A DNA stretch of 64,000 nucleotides from Nitrospirota bacterium (lineage in GTDB: Bacteria > Nitrospirota > UBA9217), in the NCBI GenBank assembly GCA_029858565.1, contig JAOUEV010000003.1:1-64000 (forward strand). Reading direction: 5' to 3'. The position numbers were made by a program, and so were the translations under genes. A model generated the notes under the pieces. The model had not been told where the DNA came from. It searched no databases and worked only from the letters and a program-made list of their open reading frames with translations. Of this stretch, positions 23,472 to 32,141 are shown one piece after another. Position 1 is the first letter of the stretch, and each line of letters opens with the position of its first letter.

Positions 23472-24728
23472 ATGAGAACGACCGAGATCAAGCCGGGCAT
23501 CCACTGGGTCGGCGCCATAGACTGGGCGGTCCGTGATTTTCACGGGTATGTAACACCCAACGGCACGACCTATAACAACTATCTCATCCTCGACACCCAC
23601 ATCACCCTCATTGACACGGTCAAACACGATTTCGCCGAGTACACGGTCGAGAATATCCGGAGTCTCGCAGATCCCGCGAAGATCGAGAACGTGGTCATCA
23701 ACCACATCGAGAACGACCATATGTCGAGCATCGGCCAGATCATGGAACTTGCGCCGAAGGCAACGATCTACATCACCGATCGCGGCAAGAAGGGCCTCGA
23801 CCGTTTCTATGACACTTCGCGATGGACCTTCAAGATCGTGAAGACCGGAGATACGCTGAGCACAGGCACGAAGACGATCGTCTTCCTGGAAACGCCGATG
23901 CTTCACTGGCCCGACTCGATGATGAGCTATGTGAAAGAGGACAAGCTGCTGATCAGTCAGGACGCCTTTGGACAGCACATCGCCTCGGCAGTACGGTTCG
24001 ATGACGAGTACTGCGACCAGTATTCTGTCACGACACTGGAACATGCGGTGGTGGACTACTACGCCAATATTCTCATGCCCTTCGGCCAGCTCGTCAAGTC
24101 AAAGCTTGCCGAGGTCCAGAAGCTCGGGCTCGACATCGACATGATCGCCCCGGACCATGGCGTGATCTGGCGAAAGGACCCCGCGAAGATCCTGAAGATG
24201 TATCTTGATATGGCCGAGGGCAAAGCCGCGCGCAAGATCGTGATCATCTACGATACTATGTGGCACAGCACCGAGCACATGACGACCCCCCTGGCCGAGG
24301 GTATCAAAGCGGCCGGCGTCGAGGTGGAGGTGGTCAAGCTCCGGTCCACGCCCATGAGCGTGGCGATCAAGAAATTCTGGGAATGCCGGGGAGCGCTGAT
24401 CGGCACGCCGACGCTGAACAACATCATGTTCCCGAGCGTTGCCGAGTTCCTGCAGCACCTGAAGGGACTTCGGCCGAAAAGCAGGATGGTCGGCGCTTTC
24501 GGGAGTTTTGGCTGGGGCGGCGGCGCGGTGAAGGAGGCCTATGAGGTCCTCAAGGCCATGGGGCTCGAGACCGTGGAGCCGGGGATCCAGGTCATGTACC
24601 GGCCGAGCGTTGAGGACGATGAAAAGTGCTTCGCCTTCGGCAAGCAGTTCGCCGAGCGGGTGCTGGAGTACCAGCGAAAGCTGCAGGGAGACGAGCCGGG
24701 CGTGTGCCGGCCCGGGAAACAGCTGTAG
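23472..24728 (+). CDS. fprA: Flavodiiron protein (rubredoxin:oxygen oxidoreductase)
   Basis: 418 aa, class A flavodiiron protein. The metallo-beta-lactamase-like domain (about 1-250) carries the diiron ligands (NHIENDH, LHWPD, SQDAFG, APDHG). A flavodoxin domain (about 255-400) has IIYDTMWHSTEHM for FMN phosphate and GSFGWGGGA. It reduces oxygen to water, and in some members NO to N2O, in the cytoplasm with electrons from rubredoxin. The rubredoxin gene is 81 bp downstream. GGAGGG precedes the ATG. PerR control is likely from position. Confidence 0.95.
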   Translation: MRTTEIKPGIHWVGAIDWAVRDFHGYVTPNGTTYNNYLILDTHITLIDTVKHDFAEYTVENIRSLADPAKIENVVINHIENDHMSSIGQIMELAPKATIYITDRGKKGLDRFYDTSRWTFKIVKTGDTLSTGTKTIVFLETPMLHWPDSMMSYVKEDKLLISQDAFGQHIASAVRFDDEYCDQYSVTTLEHAVVDYYANILMPFGQLVKSKLAEVQKLGLDIDMIAPDHGVIWRKDPAKILKMYLDMAEGKAARKIVIIYDTMWHSTEHMTTPLAEGIKAAGVEVEVVKLRSTPMSVAIKKFWECRGALIGTPTLNNIMFPSVAEFLQHLKGLRPKSRMVGAFGSFGWGGGAVKEAYEVLKAMGLETVEPGIQVMYRPSVEDDEKCFAFGKQFAERVLEYQRKLQGDEPGVCRPGKQL

Positions 24729-24809
24729 GAAACGATTGTAGCCTGTAGCCGGGGTCCCGTGGCAGGAGTAACACAGGCTCCCTCATACCGAACCACCAAG
24801 GAGGACACC

Positions 24810-24938
24810 ATGTGGCGATGCACCGTGTGCGGTTATGTGTACGACGAAGCAAAGGAAGGAAAGAAGTTCGAAGATCTTCCTGATGACTGGACCTGTCCGG
24901 TCTGTAATGCGCCTAAAGAGGCGTTCGTTCGGGCGTAA
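24810..24938 (+). CDS. rd: Rubredoxin (too short for the ORF track)
   Basis: 42 aa. [17 protein letters not shown] and [15 protein letters not shown] give the two C-x2-C knuckles that bind the single iron, at slightly below the usual 50-54 aa because the central loop is short. AAGGAGG lies six bases before the ATG. It is the natural electron donor to the flavodiiron protein upstream. A strong terminator follows after 14 bp. Confidence 0.95.
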   Translation: MWRCTVCGYVYDEAKEGKKFEDLPDDWTCPVCNAPKEAFVRA

Positions 24939-24952
24939 CGTATCGTTCTGAC

Positions 24953-24989
24953 AAAAAAAGGCCGGAGGGGTTTCCCTCCGGCCTTTTTG
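24953..24989. terminator. Bidirectional intrinsic terminator
   Basis: GCCGGAGGG and CCCTCCGGC form a stem flanked by A-runs on the left and TTTTT on the right. It separates rubredoxin from the convergent FadL gene. Confidence 0.9.
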
Positions 24990-25003
24990 CGTTTCCAGGA
25001 ATG

Positions 25004-26518
25004 TTAGAAACGATAGCTGTACATCAACTGTGCGTTGTTCTGGCTGTGCTTGTTGGTAATACCCGAGCCGGCGTTCACTTTCACTTCCGGCGCGTAGGCG
25101 AGGGAGAGGTTCACTGCCTGCGCCTTGTCGATGTCATACCCGCAGCCAAGGGTGACATGGTTCTTGATGATGGCCGGGAAGAGCGAGTTCAGGTACGTGT
25201 CCGGGATCGGGTTGTTCGCGATGTTCAGACCGCCGCGCACGGTGAACTGGTCGGTCGCCTTGTATCCGGCGCCGAGCATGAACACGTTCTGGTCCTTCCA
25301 GTTCTGGAACAGGGTGGCGTTCAGCGCGGTGCCGCCGAAGGCTGCCGCGAACTGATTGTACTGCGAAGCCGCCGGGTCGGCGGTGAAGGTCATCTGGAAG
25401 TTCTTCATAACGCTTTCCCAGTTGATCCACTTGTAATCAACCACAAGCACAAGCTTGTCCGAGGCATGATAGGCAGCGCCCACGCCGATCGTCTGGGGCC
25501 ACTGGAAGTCCTTGATCGCGATCTTGCCCATGATCGGGATCGTTACGCCCGTATAACCCGCTCCGGTGGGCGCGCCGCCGGCAAGGACATTGTTGTCCAC
25601 ATTGGCATTGAACGCGACCGTTGCTCCAGTTGCTTCGAGATCGCCCAAAGCAGTCTTGCTGTGGTAAGTGGCGCCGAGGGTGAGCTGGCTGTTGACCTTG
25701 TAAACTCCGCCGAGCTTGCCCGCGAAACCCGTGCCTTTTGCCTTGCCTGAGAAGGCGCTGTCATCGGAGAAATCGAACCTGCCCCAGTTTACCGGGTCCA
25801 TCGGATTGATCATGCCTGCAGGAAGGGTGCAGCCTGCGCCACCCATGGTCGCGCAGCCGAAGGCGTCCATCATGCTGCCTGAGACCGTGCCGAAGGTCTG
25901 GGTCGAGCCGGGGAATCCCGCCATATCCATGAACATGCTGCCGGGCATGGCCATCTTGAGGTCCATGGTTGCCCAGACAAAATCGAGAGTCGCGCCGACG
26001 CCCAAGCCGTTGCTGTACTCATGGGCGATCGGGATGAGCAGCCGTCCCACACCGACCTCGGACCGGACCTTGTCCCCGGAACCGGCAGCAAGAAAGGAGC
26101 TTGCGTCAAATTCCGTTCCCATGCCGCCTTGGGCGAATAAGGCGATGCCGTAAGATGTGGAGCCGGACTTCTGTATCCAGCCGATAGCGGGCATGTAGAA
26201 CGCGTCTGCCGATGAATCTGCATCAGGAGCGCCGGTTGCCGACATGGAGACATTCGGCCCCAGGAAGCCCAGGGCCACATCCAGGCGGTTGCCGGGCTTC
26301 ATCAGGGAGAGCGTGGCCGGGTTGTTCATGACCGCGGCGGAGCCGTTGTCATAGGCCATGGACGCGCCGCCCATACCCGCGGCAACAGGGCCATAGCCTT
26401 CGAGGTTCATACCATTGGTTGCGAGAGCAGAGGGAACTGCGATGAACGAGGAGGAAAGGAAGAACGCAATGACGAGCAGTGCTGCAGCCTTTCTAATTCT
26501 GAAATTCAGATGATCCAT
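25004..26518 (-). CDS. FadL/OmpP1/TodX-family outer-membrane channel
   Basis: 504 aa. The signal peptide (about 1-34, ending VPSALA) is followed by the family opening TNGMNLEGYGPVAAGMGGASMAYDNGSAAVMNNPATLS, of which the NPA(T/A)LS hatch motif is diagnostic. The remainder alternates like a 14-strand barrel and ends in the aromatic residue of MYSYRF. It probably admits hydrophobic compounds such as fatty acids or hydrocarbons across the outer membrane. The substrate cannot be assigned. It is a single gene with its own promoter, and it converges on the rubredoxin terminator. Confidence 0.9.
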   Translation of the reverse strand: MDHLNFRIRKAAALLVIAFFLSSSFIAVPSALATNGMNLEGYGPVAAGMGGASMAYDNGSAAVMNNPATLSLMKPGNRLDVALGFLGPNVSMSATGAPDADSSADAFYMPAIGWIQKSGSTSYGIALFAQGGMGTEFDASSFLAAGSGDKVRSEVGVGRLLIPIAHEYSNGLGVGATLDFVWATMDLKMAMPGSMFMDMAGFPGSTQTFGTVSGSMMDAFGCATMGGAGCTLPAGMINPMDPVNWGRFDFSDDSAFSGKAKGTGFAGKLGGVYKVNSQLTLGATYHSKTALGDLEATGATVAFNANVDNNVLAGGAPTGAGYTGVTIPIMGKIAIKDFQWPQTIGVGAAYHASDKLVLVVDYKWINWESVMKNFQMTFTADPAASQYNQFAAAFGGTALNATLFQNWKDQNVFMLGAGYKATDQFTVRGGLNIANNPIPDTYLNSLFPAIIKNHVTLGCGYDIDKAQAVNLSLAYAPEVKVNAGSGITNKHSQNNAQLMYSYRF

Positions 26519-26557
26519 AAGAATACCCCCCTTTCAGTATATGCAAGAACATGCAAT

Positions 26558-26586
26558 TTTGTAACATCGTTTTACTGGTAAGTCAA
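26558..26586 (-). promoter_or_regulatory. Sigma-70 promoter of the FadL gene
   Basis: On the minus strand TTGACT-17-TACAAA, with an AAAGGGGGG ribosome site between it and the ATG. Confidence 0.6.
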
Positions 26587-26692
26587 CAAGTATTTAATAT
26601 TGTAAACCGTTTGTTGCAACAGGGAATATTTCACCTGTCGGGGGGGACAAGGCGGGCTTTTATAAGGGTGTGACAAGAAACAGGATAGTTGT

Positions 26693-26721
26693 TTGACACA
26701 GTGCGCCAAAGCTACTATAAT
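26693..26721 (+). promoter_or_regulatory. Consensus sigma-70 promoter of radC
   Basis: TTGACA-17-TATAAT, a full consensus match; predicted start near 26728, 18 bases before the radC ATG. Confidence 0.85.
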
Positions 26722-26745
26722 CGACAGCACCAATCAGGAAAAATA

Positions 26746-27456
26746 ATGGAAAATAACAGATCGAATCATTTGAAATCCTGGCCAGCGGGCGAGAGACCCC
26801 GGGAACGGCTGCTGCAGCACGGGGCAGAGGCGCTGACAGACGCGCAGCTGCTTGCGATCATCATCCGGAGCGGAGAGGGCGGCAGGACCGCTCTGGACCT
26901 GGGACGGGAACTGCTCGAGCAATTCGGCGATCTCGCGGGGATCGCCCGTGCCGGGACCAGCGAGATCTGCACGGTCAAGGGCATCGGACCGGCCAAAGCC
27001 GCCGAGATCAAGGCCGCTTTCGAGCTTGGACGGCGGCATCAGAAACCGAGTCTGGCCGGCGCGTCGCTCTGCGCCAGCAGCGAGGTGGCGGGATATTTCC
27101 TTCCGCGGCTCAAGGACGCGAAGCGCGAGGAGTTCCGGTGTGTGCTGCTGGATACGAAGAACCGTATCATCAAGGATGAGACCGTATCCATCGGCAGCCT
27201 TACGGCATCGCTGGTCCACCCCCGGGACACTTTCAAGACCGCGGTGCGCGAGTCCGCTGCCGCGGTGATCTTTGTGCACAATCATCCCAGCGGCGATACC
27301 CGGCCGAGCCAGGAGGACATCCTGCTTACGAAGCGGCTCGTGCAGGCCGGCGAGCTCCTCGGGATCAGGGTGCTCGATCATGTGATTGTGGGTAATGAGG
27401 GACATTTCAGCTTCCGGGACAACGGATTGATCACGCAGGCGAGTTTAAAAGAATAA
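26746..27456 (+). CDS. radC: RadC-family JAB1/MPN metalloprotein
   Basis: 236 aa. An N-terminal helix-hairpin-helix region (VKGIGPAKAAEIKAAFELGRR, about 75-95) is followed by the JAMM domain with VHNHPSGDTRPSQED (about 187-201), which supplies the H-x-H-x7-S-x2-D metal site. The family is named for DNA repair, but its biochemical role is unproven. The track start at 26689 lies within the promoter, so the ATG at 26746 is used. It appears to be monocistronic. Confidence 0.9.
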   Translation: MENNRSNHLKSWPAGERPRERLLQHGAEALTDAQLLAIIIRSGEGGRTALDLGRELLEQFGDLAGIARAGTSEICTVKGIGPAKAAEIKAAFELGRRHQKPSLAGASLCASSEVAGYFLPRLKDAKREEFRCVLLDTKNRIIKDETVSIGSLTASLVHPRDTFKTAVRESAAAVIFVHNHPSGDTRPSQEDILLTKRLVQAGELLGIRVLDHVIVGNEGHFSFRDNGLITQASLKE

Positions 27457-27468
27457 AACAAAAGAATC

Positions 27469-27645
27469 GATCTCGCGCAAAGCCGCGAAGACGCAAAGAA
27501 AAGATTAACTATTAAAAGAATAAGCTACTGTGAGAGAAGCGACATATGACCATACGATGACGTAAGTATATACTTATTCTACTCTTCAATATTACGCGGT
27601 TATTGTCTTACTTTGCGACTTTGCGGCTTTGCGCGAGAAATGATC
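27469..27645. repeat. Palindromic intergenic element, GCAAAG type (E1)
   Basis: The left arm is built of near-tandem units (CGCAAAGCCGCGAAGACGCAAAG). An inverted copy (about 28 of 31 positions alike) closes the element before the next gene. The AT-rich centre contains palindrome AAGTATATACTT. No ORF is convincing within. It shares its architecture, not its sequence, with elements at 28515, 30923 and 63134. Confidence 0.75.
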
Positions 27646-27700
27646 TTCTTGTCTTTCTTGTTGTTCCGTCCGAAGATATTTACCCAAAAGAGCTGACTTC

Positions 27701-28516
27701 ATGTCAATCACCACTCATTGCCGTACCGACGCTCACGTGCATCTCACCGGTCCTGATGCTTTGGAATCACTGCGTCGCGCGGGCATCTCCGCCGTCCGTG
27801 ACGCAGGCACGAAGAACAGCGCCGGGCTTGCGCTCCAGAGCGCATCCTCCGAAATCGTCATCCGATCAGCCGGACGGGCGCTTTCCAAAAAGGGCGGCTA
27901 CGGAGGCATGTTCGGCAAGGGCTTTGAAGCAGAAGCGGAGATCAAAGAGGAAATAAGAGCGCTCCGGAATGCCGGAGCTGGTATAATAAAGGTCATGGCA
28001 TCGGGGATCGTGAGCCTTTCTGATCCGGGAACGATCACATCGGGCGGATTCGGAGCTGCTGAACTGGTCGCGATCGTCAACGAGGCCAACGACCTGGGGC
28101 TTGGTGTCATGGCCCATGCCAATGGCGAAGAGGCCGTCATGAGCGCAGCCCTCGCAGGCGTCCGGTCGATCGAGCATGGGTTCTTTATGACCGAACGGGC
28201 CCTTGCGGAACTTGCGAAGGCCGGGATCTGGTGGGTGCCGACTATCGGCGCTCTTGAGCGGGCTGCGGCGGGTGCGAACGTCTCAGGTGACGCAAGGCAG
28301 AAGATCGATACGATCATCATGCAGCACCTGGCAATGATCAGGAAAGCCCATGAACAAGGCGTGAAACTCGCGATCGGCACTGATGCGGTTCTGCCTGATC
28401 CGCGGTATCGCGAGTATTATGAAGCGGAGCTGGATTACTTCCGGCAAGCGGGCATCGCTGATAAAGAAGTGGAAGGGATAGCCTGCGGGAGCGGCAGGGA
28501 ATTGCTAGGATTATAA
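27701..28516 (+). CDS. Amidohydrolase-superfamily enzyme
   Basis: 271 aa TIM-barrel metal-dependent hydrolase. The metal site is H-x-H in DAHVHLTG (about 11-13), possibly with Lys in GIIKVMASG (a carboxylated-lysine position in imidazolonepropionase-like members), His in MAHANG, His in SIEHG and Asp in IGTDA. The N-terminal beta-sandwich seen in full-length family members is missing, so it is shorter than the usual 400 aa. The substrate is not predictable. No strong ribosome site is seen. It lies between two palindromic intergenic elements. Confidence 0.78.
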   Translation: MSITTHCRTDAHVHLTGPDALESLRRAGISAVRDAGTKNSAGLALQSASSEIVIRSAGRALSKKGGYGGMFGKGFEAEAEIKEEIRALRNAGAGIIKVMASGIVSLSDPGTITSGGFGAAELVAIVNEANDLGLGVMAHANGEEAVMSAALAGVRSIEHGFFMTERALAELAKAGIWWVPTIGALERAAAGANVSGDARQKIDTIIMQHLAMIRKAHEQGVKLAIGTDAVLPDPRYREYYEAELDYFRQAGIADKEVEGIACGSGRELLGL

Positions 28517-28600
28517 GGATTAGAGGAGCAAAGGATTAAGAGAGAACCCTCTCGTCCTTTAATCCTGTAATCCTTCGGATCCGTATTTTGTTAATCCTTA
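28515..28600. repeat. Palindromic intergenic element, GGATTA type (E3)
   Basis: Near-tandem AAGGATTA units on the left are mirrored by TAATCCT units on the right, with a short GAGAACCCTCTC centre. It fills the gap between the amidohydrolase and pfkA. A half-copy of the same units lies at 63902-63925. Confidence 0.65.
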
Positions 28601-28622
28601 TTCTTCTTTTCTGGAGGTAATA

Positions 28623-29702
28623 ATGCGCATCGGTGTCCTTTCCGGCGGCGGCGACGCACCGGGGCTGAACGCGGTCATCCGCGCCGTAACCAAAACAGCG
28701 ATCTTCAAGTATGGCTGGGAAGTGACGGGCATCATCGACGGGTTCGAGGGGCTCATGAGCCCGACCAAGACCCGTCAGCTTACCTCCTGGAACACCCGGG
28801 GCATCCTGTTCGTGGGCGGCACGATCCTGGGCACCACGAACCGCGGCAATCCTTTTGCTCACAAGACCATGGTGAACGGCAAGGAGATCACCGAGGACAT
28901 GTCGTCGCTGGTGCTGAACAACATCAAGGAGCTCGGGCTCGACTGCATCGTGGTGATCGGCGGCGATGGATCGCTCAAGATCGGCCACGGCCTGTACAAG
29001 CTCGGCGTGCCGGTGATCGGCGTGCCCAAGACGATCGACAACGACCTCAGGGCGACCTACGTTACCTTCGGTTTCCAGACCGCGGTGGACACGGCCACCG
29101 AGGCCCTGGACAAGCTGCACACGACCGCGGAAAGCCACCAGCGCGTGATCGTGCTTGAGCTCATGGGCCGCTACGCTGGCTGGATCGCGCTCGAAGCAGG
29201 GATCGCCGGCAGCGCGGACGTGATCCTGATCCCCGAGATCCCGTTCAAGTGGGAAAAGGTCGCTGAGAAGCTGCTGGAGAGAAAAAAAGCGGGCAGCAAA
29301 TCGAGCATCGTGGTCGTTGCCGAGGGCGCCAAGCCCGAAGGCGGAGAGATGGCGGTTCGGGAAAAAGCAGCGGACGGGTATGTGCTGCGGCTCGGCGGCA
29401 TGGGCGAGCTCGTGGGCAGCGAGATCGCCAAGCGGACCGGCGTGGATGTGCGCGTCACCGTGCTCGGCCATCTGCAGCGCGGAGGCAGCCCGGACCCCTT
29501 TGACCGCCTGCTCGCCACGCGGTACGGCGCTGCCGCGGTGGAACTGATCGCGCAGAAGAAGTTCGGCCACATGGTCTCGTGGCAGCCGCCGGACATCACC
29601 TCGGTGCCCATCGAGAGCGCCATCGACACCCTTCGGCTCGTGGACCCCGAGGGAGACATGGTGAAGATGGCCGAGGGTATCGGGGTGAGCTTCGGCAGAT
29701 GA
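28623..29702 (+). CDS. pfkA: 6-phosphofructokinase
   Basis: 359 aa, PfkA family: phosphorylates fructose 6-phosphate in glycolysis. It shows MRIGVLSGGGDAPGLNAVIR, the GGDGS loop, PKTIDNDL and the substrate motif LELMGRYAGWIALE. The Gly in GGDGS is typical of ATP use, while Lys in PKTIDND (Gly in E. coli PfkA) is seen in PPi-dependent and actinobacterial-type enzymes, so the phosphoryl donor is ambiguous. GGAGG lies before the ATG. Its stop overlaps the phosphoesterase start by ATGA. Confidence 0.93.
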   Translation: MRIGVLSGGGDAPGLNAVIRAVTKTAIFKYGWEVTGIIDGFEGLMSPTKTRQLTSWNTRGILFVGGTILGTTNRGNPFAHKTMVNGKEITEDMSSLVLNNIKELGLDCIVVIGGDGSLKIGHGLYKLGVPVIGVPKTIDNDLRATYVTFGFQTAVDTATEALDKLHTTAESHQRVIVLELMGRYAGWIALEAGIAGSADVILIPEIPFKWEKVAEKLLERKKAGSKSSIVVVAEGAKPEGGEMAVREKAADGYVLRLGGMGELVGSEIAKRTGVDVRVTVLGHLQRGGSPDPFDRLLATRYGAAAVELIAQKKFGHMVSWQPPDITSVPIESAIDTLRLVDPEGDMVKMAEGIGVSFGR

Positions 29703-30841
29703 CGCTCTTCGTCATAACCTTTTTCTCCATATACGGAGGGATGCATCTCTACGCGTTCCTCCGGGCGCGGGCCGCGCTCGGATTCGGGCCGGTGATCGGT
29801 ACGGCCGTGGCGCTGTTCATGGTCGCCATGACCGTGGTGCCTTTCCTGATCAGGGGACTCGAGCGGGCGGAGTACGAGCTTTCCGCGCGGGTCCTGTCCT
29901 ATGTGGGCTATATCTGGCTTGCGGCGATTTTCCTGTTCTTCATTTTCTCGCTGGCTTTTGATCTGTACAACCTAATCCTCCGCGGAACGTCCCTGTTTGC
30001 CGGCGACCAACTCGCCAGATTTCTGATCGCGCCGCACCTGTCCTTCCTGATCTGCACTGGTCTTTCCCTTTTCATTTGCCTGTACGGCTACTTTGAGGCC
30101 CAGAATATCCGCACCGAACGACTCACCCTGATCACGGACAAGCTTCCTGCTGGTATTGACCGGCTGACCATCGCGCAGATCACTGACGTGCATCTTGGCC
30201 TGATCATCCGGTGCGACCGCCTGGTAAGCATTCTGGAGGTCGTGAATGCGGCAAAGCCCGATATTCTCGTTGCGACCGGTGATATCGTGGACGCCCAGAT
30301 CAACCACCTGCCGGGCCTGCGCGAGCTGCTGCAGGACATCAAGCCGCGCTACGGCAAGTACGCCATCACGGGGAACCATGAGTACTACGCCGGGCTTGAG
30401 AAGGCGCTGGAGTTCATCACCCACGCGGGATTCACCATGCTCCGCGGAGAGTCGCGGGACCTCGGCGTTATCCAGATCGCGGGAGTGGACGACCGTACCG
30501 CGCTCCAGGTGCACGCGCAACGACCGGTTTCGGACTCCGAGGCGCTCAAGCGGACCGACCGCAAAAAGAATTTCGTGCTCTTCCTCAAGCATCAGCCCCA
30601 TCCTGATCCCGACGCTATCGGGCTCTTTGATCTCATGCTCTCGGGCCATACGCACAAGGGGCAGATATGGCCCTTCCGGTATATTGCCGGACGCGTTCAT
30701 CCATTCCTTGCCGGCAAGTATGACGCGGGCAAGGGTTCCATCGTCTACACGTCCCGCGGCACCGGCACCTGGGGCCCGCCGATCCGCTTCCTGTCGCCGC
30801 CGGAAGTGACGGTGATCGAACTGGTGCGGAACAGATCGTGA
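29699..30841 (+). CDS. Membrane-anchored calcineurin-like metallophosphoesterase (YkuE/YaeI type)
   Basis: 380 aa from the ATGA overlap with pfkA (the track start is inside pfkA). Three or four N-terminal membrane segments span about 1-135. The dinuclear-metal phosphoesterase domain (about 150-375) shows ITDVHLG, ATGDIVD, ITGNHEYY and LSGHTHKGQIWPF. Relatives act on membrane phospholipid or UDP-diacylglucosamine-type substrates, but the exact one here is unknown. Coupling to pfkA is probably convenience of transcription. Confidence 0.88.
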   Translation: MTLFVITFFSIYGGMHLYAFLRARAALGFGPVIGTAVALFMVAMTVVPFLIRGLERAEYELSARVLSYVGYIWLAAIFLFFIFSLAFDLYNLILRGTSLFAGDQLARFLIAPHLSFLICTGLSLFICLYGYFEAQNIRTERLTLITDKLPAGIDRLTIAQITDVHLGLIIRCDRLVSILEVVNAAKPDILVATGDIVDAQINHLPGLRELLQDIKPRYGKYAITGNHEYYAGLEKALEFITHAGFTMLRGESRDLGVIQIAGVDDRTALQVHAQRPVSDSEALKRTDRKKNFVLFLKHQPHPDPDAIGLFDLMLSGHTHKGQIWPFRYIAGRVHPFLAGKYDAGKGSIVYTSRGTGTWGPPIRFLSPPEVTVIELVRNRS

Positions 30842-30922
30842 TGTGAACAGTACCTTGCCTTCCGTTTGCTTCTCTCCTATGATGATCGTCAAGTACTACA
30901 CGGAAAGAACCGCACTGCTTTT

Positions 30923-31033
30923 GCTCGCACGAAGCCACGAAGACACGAAGAAAGTCTTAAACCCGGGGATTTGAACGACGTAAATACTTGTTGTCATTTA
31001 TTCTCTGTGGCTTCGTGCCTTCGTGTGAGAACA
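30923..31033. repeat. Palindromic intergenic element, ACGAAG type (E2)
   Basis: Left arm units CACGAAGCCACGAAGACACG are mirrored by a right arm reading CTGTGGCTTCGTGCCTTCG. The architecture matches the element at 27469 with a C/A-shifted core (CGAAG against GCAAAG). Confidence 0.72.
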
Positions 31034-31072
31034 GGGTTCCAGATTCCGCAGTTGATAGCGAGGGAGGGGGGC

Positions 31073-31456
31073 ATGCTCCAGGAAGTATCCCCGGTCAGGC
31101 AGATCGCCAATGAAAATCCCCGCCGCTGGTTCTCGTCTTCGGACATGGACCTGACCGTCTGGGTCGACCGGGAAGGGAAAATCAGCGGATTCGAGCTTTG
31201 CTACGACAAGGGCAAGGACGAGCGCGCAGTGCGTTGGTTCGAGAATGAGGGGTTCATTCACGAACGGATCGATGACGGGGAGAACAGGCCCGGCAGGTTC
31301 AAGGGAACGCCGATCCTGGTGCCCGACGGCATGTTCGCATCGCAAGTGATCGCGGAACGGTTTCATAAAGAAAGTGAGAATATTGAACAGAAGATCGCTT
31401 CCTTTGTGTATGGAAAACTGCTTGAGTACCCTTTGAGGAACCATCGAACTGTTTGA
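31073..31456 (+). CDS. Conserved hypothetical protein
   Basis: 127 aa, compact and soluble, with no signal or membrane segment. It resembles a small conserved family I recall from deltaproteobacteria (opening LSPVRQI...RRWF, then FELCYDKGKDERA and DDGENRPGRFK, with an ILVPDG segment), whose function is unknown. GAGGGAGGGGGG precedes the ATG at 31073; the track start at 30866 would run through a palindromic repeat and is not believable. It is followed by a strong terminator, so it is monocistronic. Confidence 0.75.
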   Translation: MLQEVSPVRQIANENPRRWFSSSDMDLTVWVDREGKISGFELCYDKGKDERAVRWFENEGFIHERIDDGENRPGRFKGTPILVPDGMFASQVIAERFHKESENIEQKIASFVYGKLLEYPLRNHRTV

Positions 31457-31472
31457 CGAACAGCAAAACAAT

Positions 31473-31505
31473 AGCCGGCTGAATTTCTTCAGCCGGCTTT
31501 TTATC
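31473..31505 (+). terminator. Intrinsic terminator
   Basis: AGCCGGCTGAA, loop TTTC, TTCAGCCGGCT, then TTTTTAT. It ends the hypothetical gene; the hibernation-factor gene converges from the right. Confidence 0.9.
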
Positions 31506-31540
31506 TTCGCAAAACCGGGTCGAAACCCGGGCATCAAGTC

Positions 31541-32071
31541 TTACCGCGCTGCCACCCGTACGGCCTGCGGTCCTTCCTTGCCCTGCTCCTCAAGGAATGC
31601 TACCTCCGCTCCCTCTTCCAGGCGGTCAAAGGTCGGCTCGATCACGCTGTTCCGGTGAAAGTAGATCTCCCTGCCGTCATGCGTTGCGATGAACCCGTAG
31701 CCGTCAAAGGGAAATATTTTGGCGACCTTTCCGCGCGGGGCCTCCACATGGGTCTTCACATCGCCCCGCCGCTTGCGGGAGTGCTCTTCCAACTGGCGCT
31801 TTGCCGCGTTAAAAGCGTCCCGCACAGCTACATACAGGTCTTCGTTCTCCACTTTATTGACCACCAGTTCCTTGCCCGGGGTCGTGATATCTATATGCAC
31901 CGAGAACAGCTTGCCCTGATGCTGGCGGCGCTGGGATTCTTCGACCGTAACCTTGCAGCCCATGATCCTGTCGGAGAACTGCTCTAGTTTTTGCAGTTTT
32001 TCCAGTATCTTAGCTTCAACGGCTGCTGAGTGGGGCACATTCTTCATCGTGATCTGAGGTGCGATCTTCAT
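31541..32071 (-). CDS. hpf: Ribosome hibernation factor with C-terminal cold-shock domain
   Basis: 176 aa from the ATG that follows GGAGG (the track's extra 14 residues lack a ribosome site). The HPF/YfiA sigma-54-modulation domain (about 1-95) is followed by a linker and a cold-shock-like domain (about 112-175; GKVAKIFPFDGYGFI, YFHRNSV). The first part docks in the ribosomal decoding centre during dormancy. The second replaces the dimerising tail of long HPF and should bind RNA. The fusion occurs in other deltaproteobacterial-type genomes. Confidence 0.88.
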   Translation of the reverse strand: MKIAPQITMKNVPHSAAVEAKILEKLQKLEQFSDRIMGCKVTVEESQRRQHQGKLFSVHIDITTPGKELVVNKVENEDLYVAVRDAFNAAKRQLEEHSRKRRGDVKTHVEAPRGKVAKIFPFDGYGFIATHDGREIYFHRNSVIEPTFDRLEEGAEVAFLEEQGKEGPQAVRVAAR

Positions 32072-32112
32072 GGTGATGCCTCCCTGCACTAAAGATGTTT
32101 GGCTTTGATTCA

Positions 32113-32141
32113 AAAGTAGCAGAAAAATGCGGTACTGTCAA
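32113..32141 (-). promoter_or_regulatory. Sigma-70 promoter of hpf
   Basis: Minus strand TTGACA-17-TACTTT, about 35 bases upstream of the predicted leader and the GGAGG site. Confidence 0.7.
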
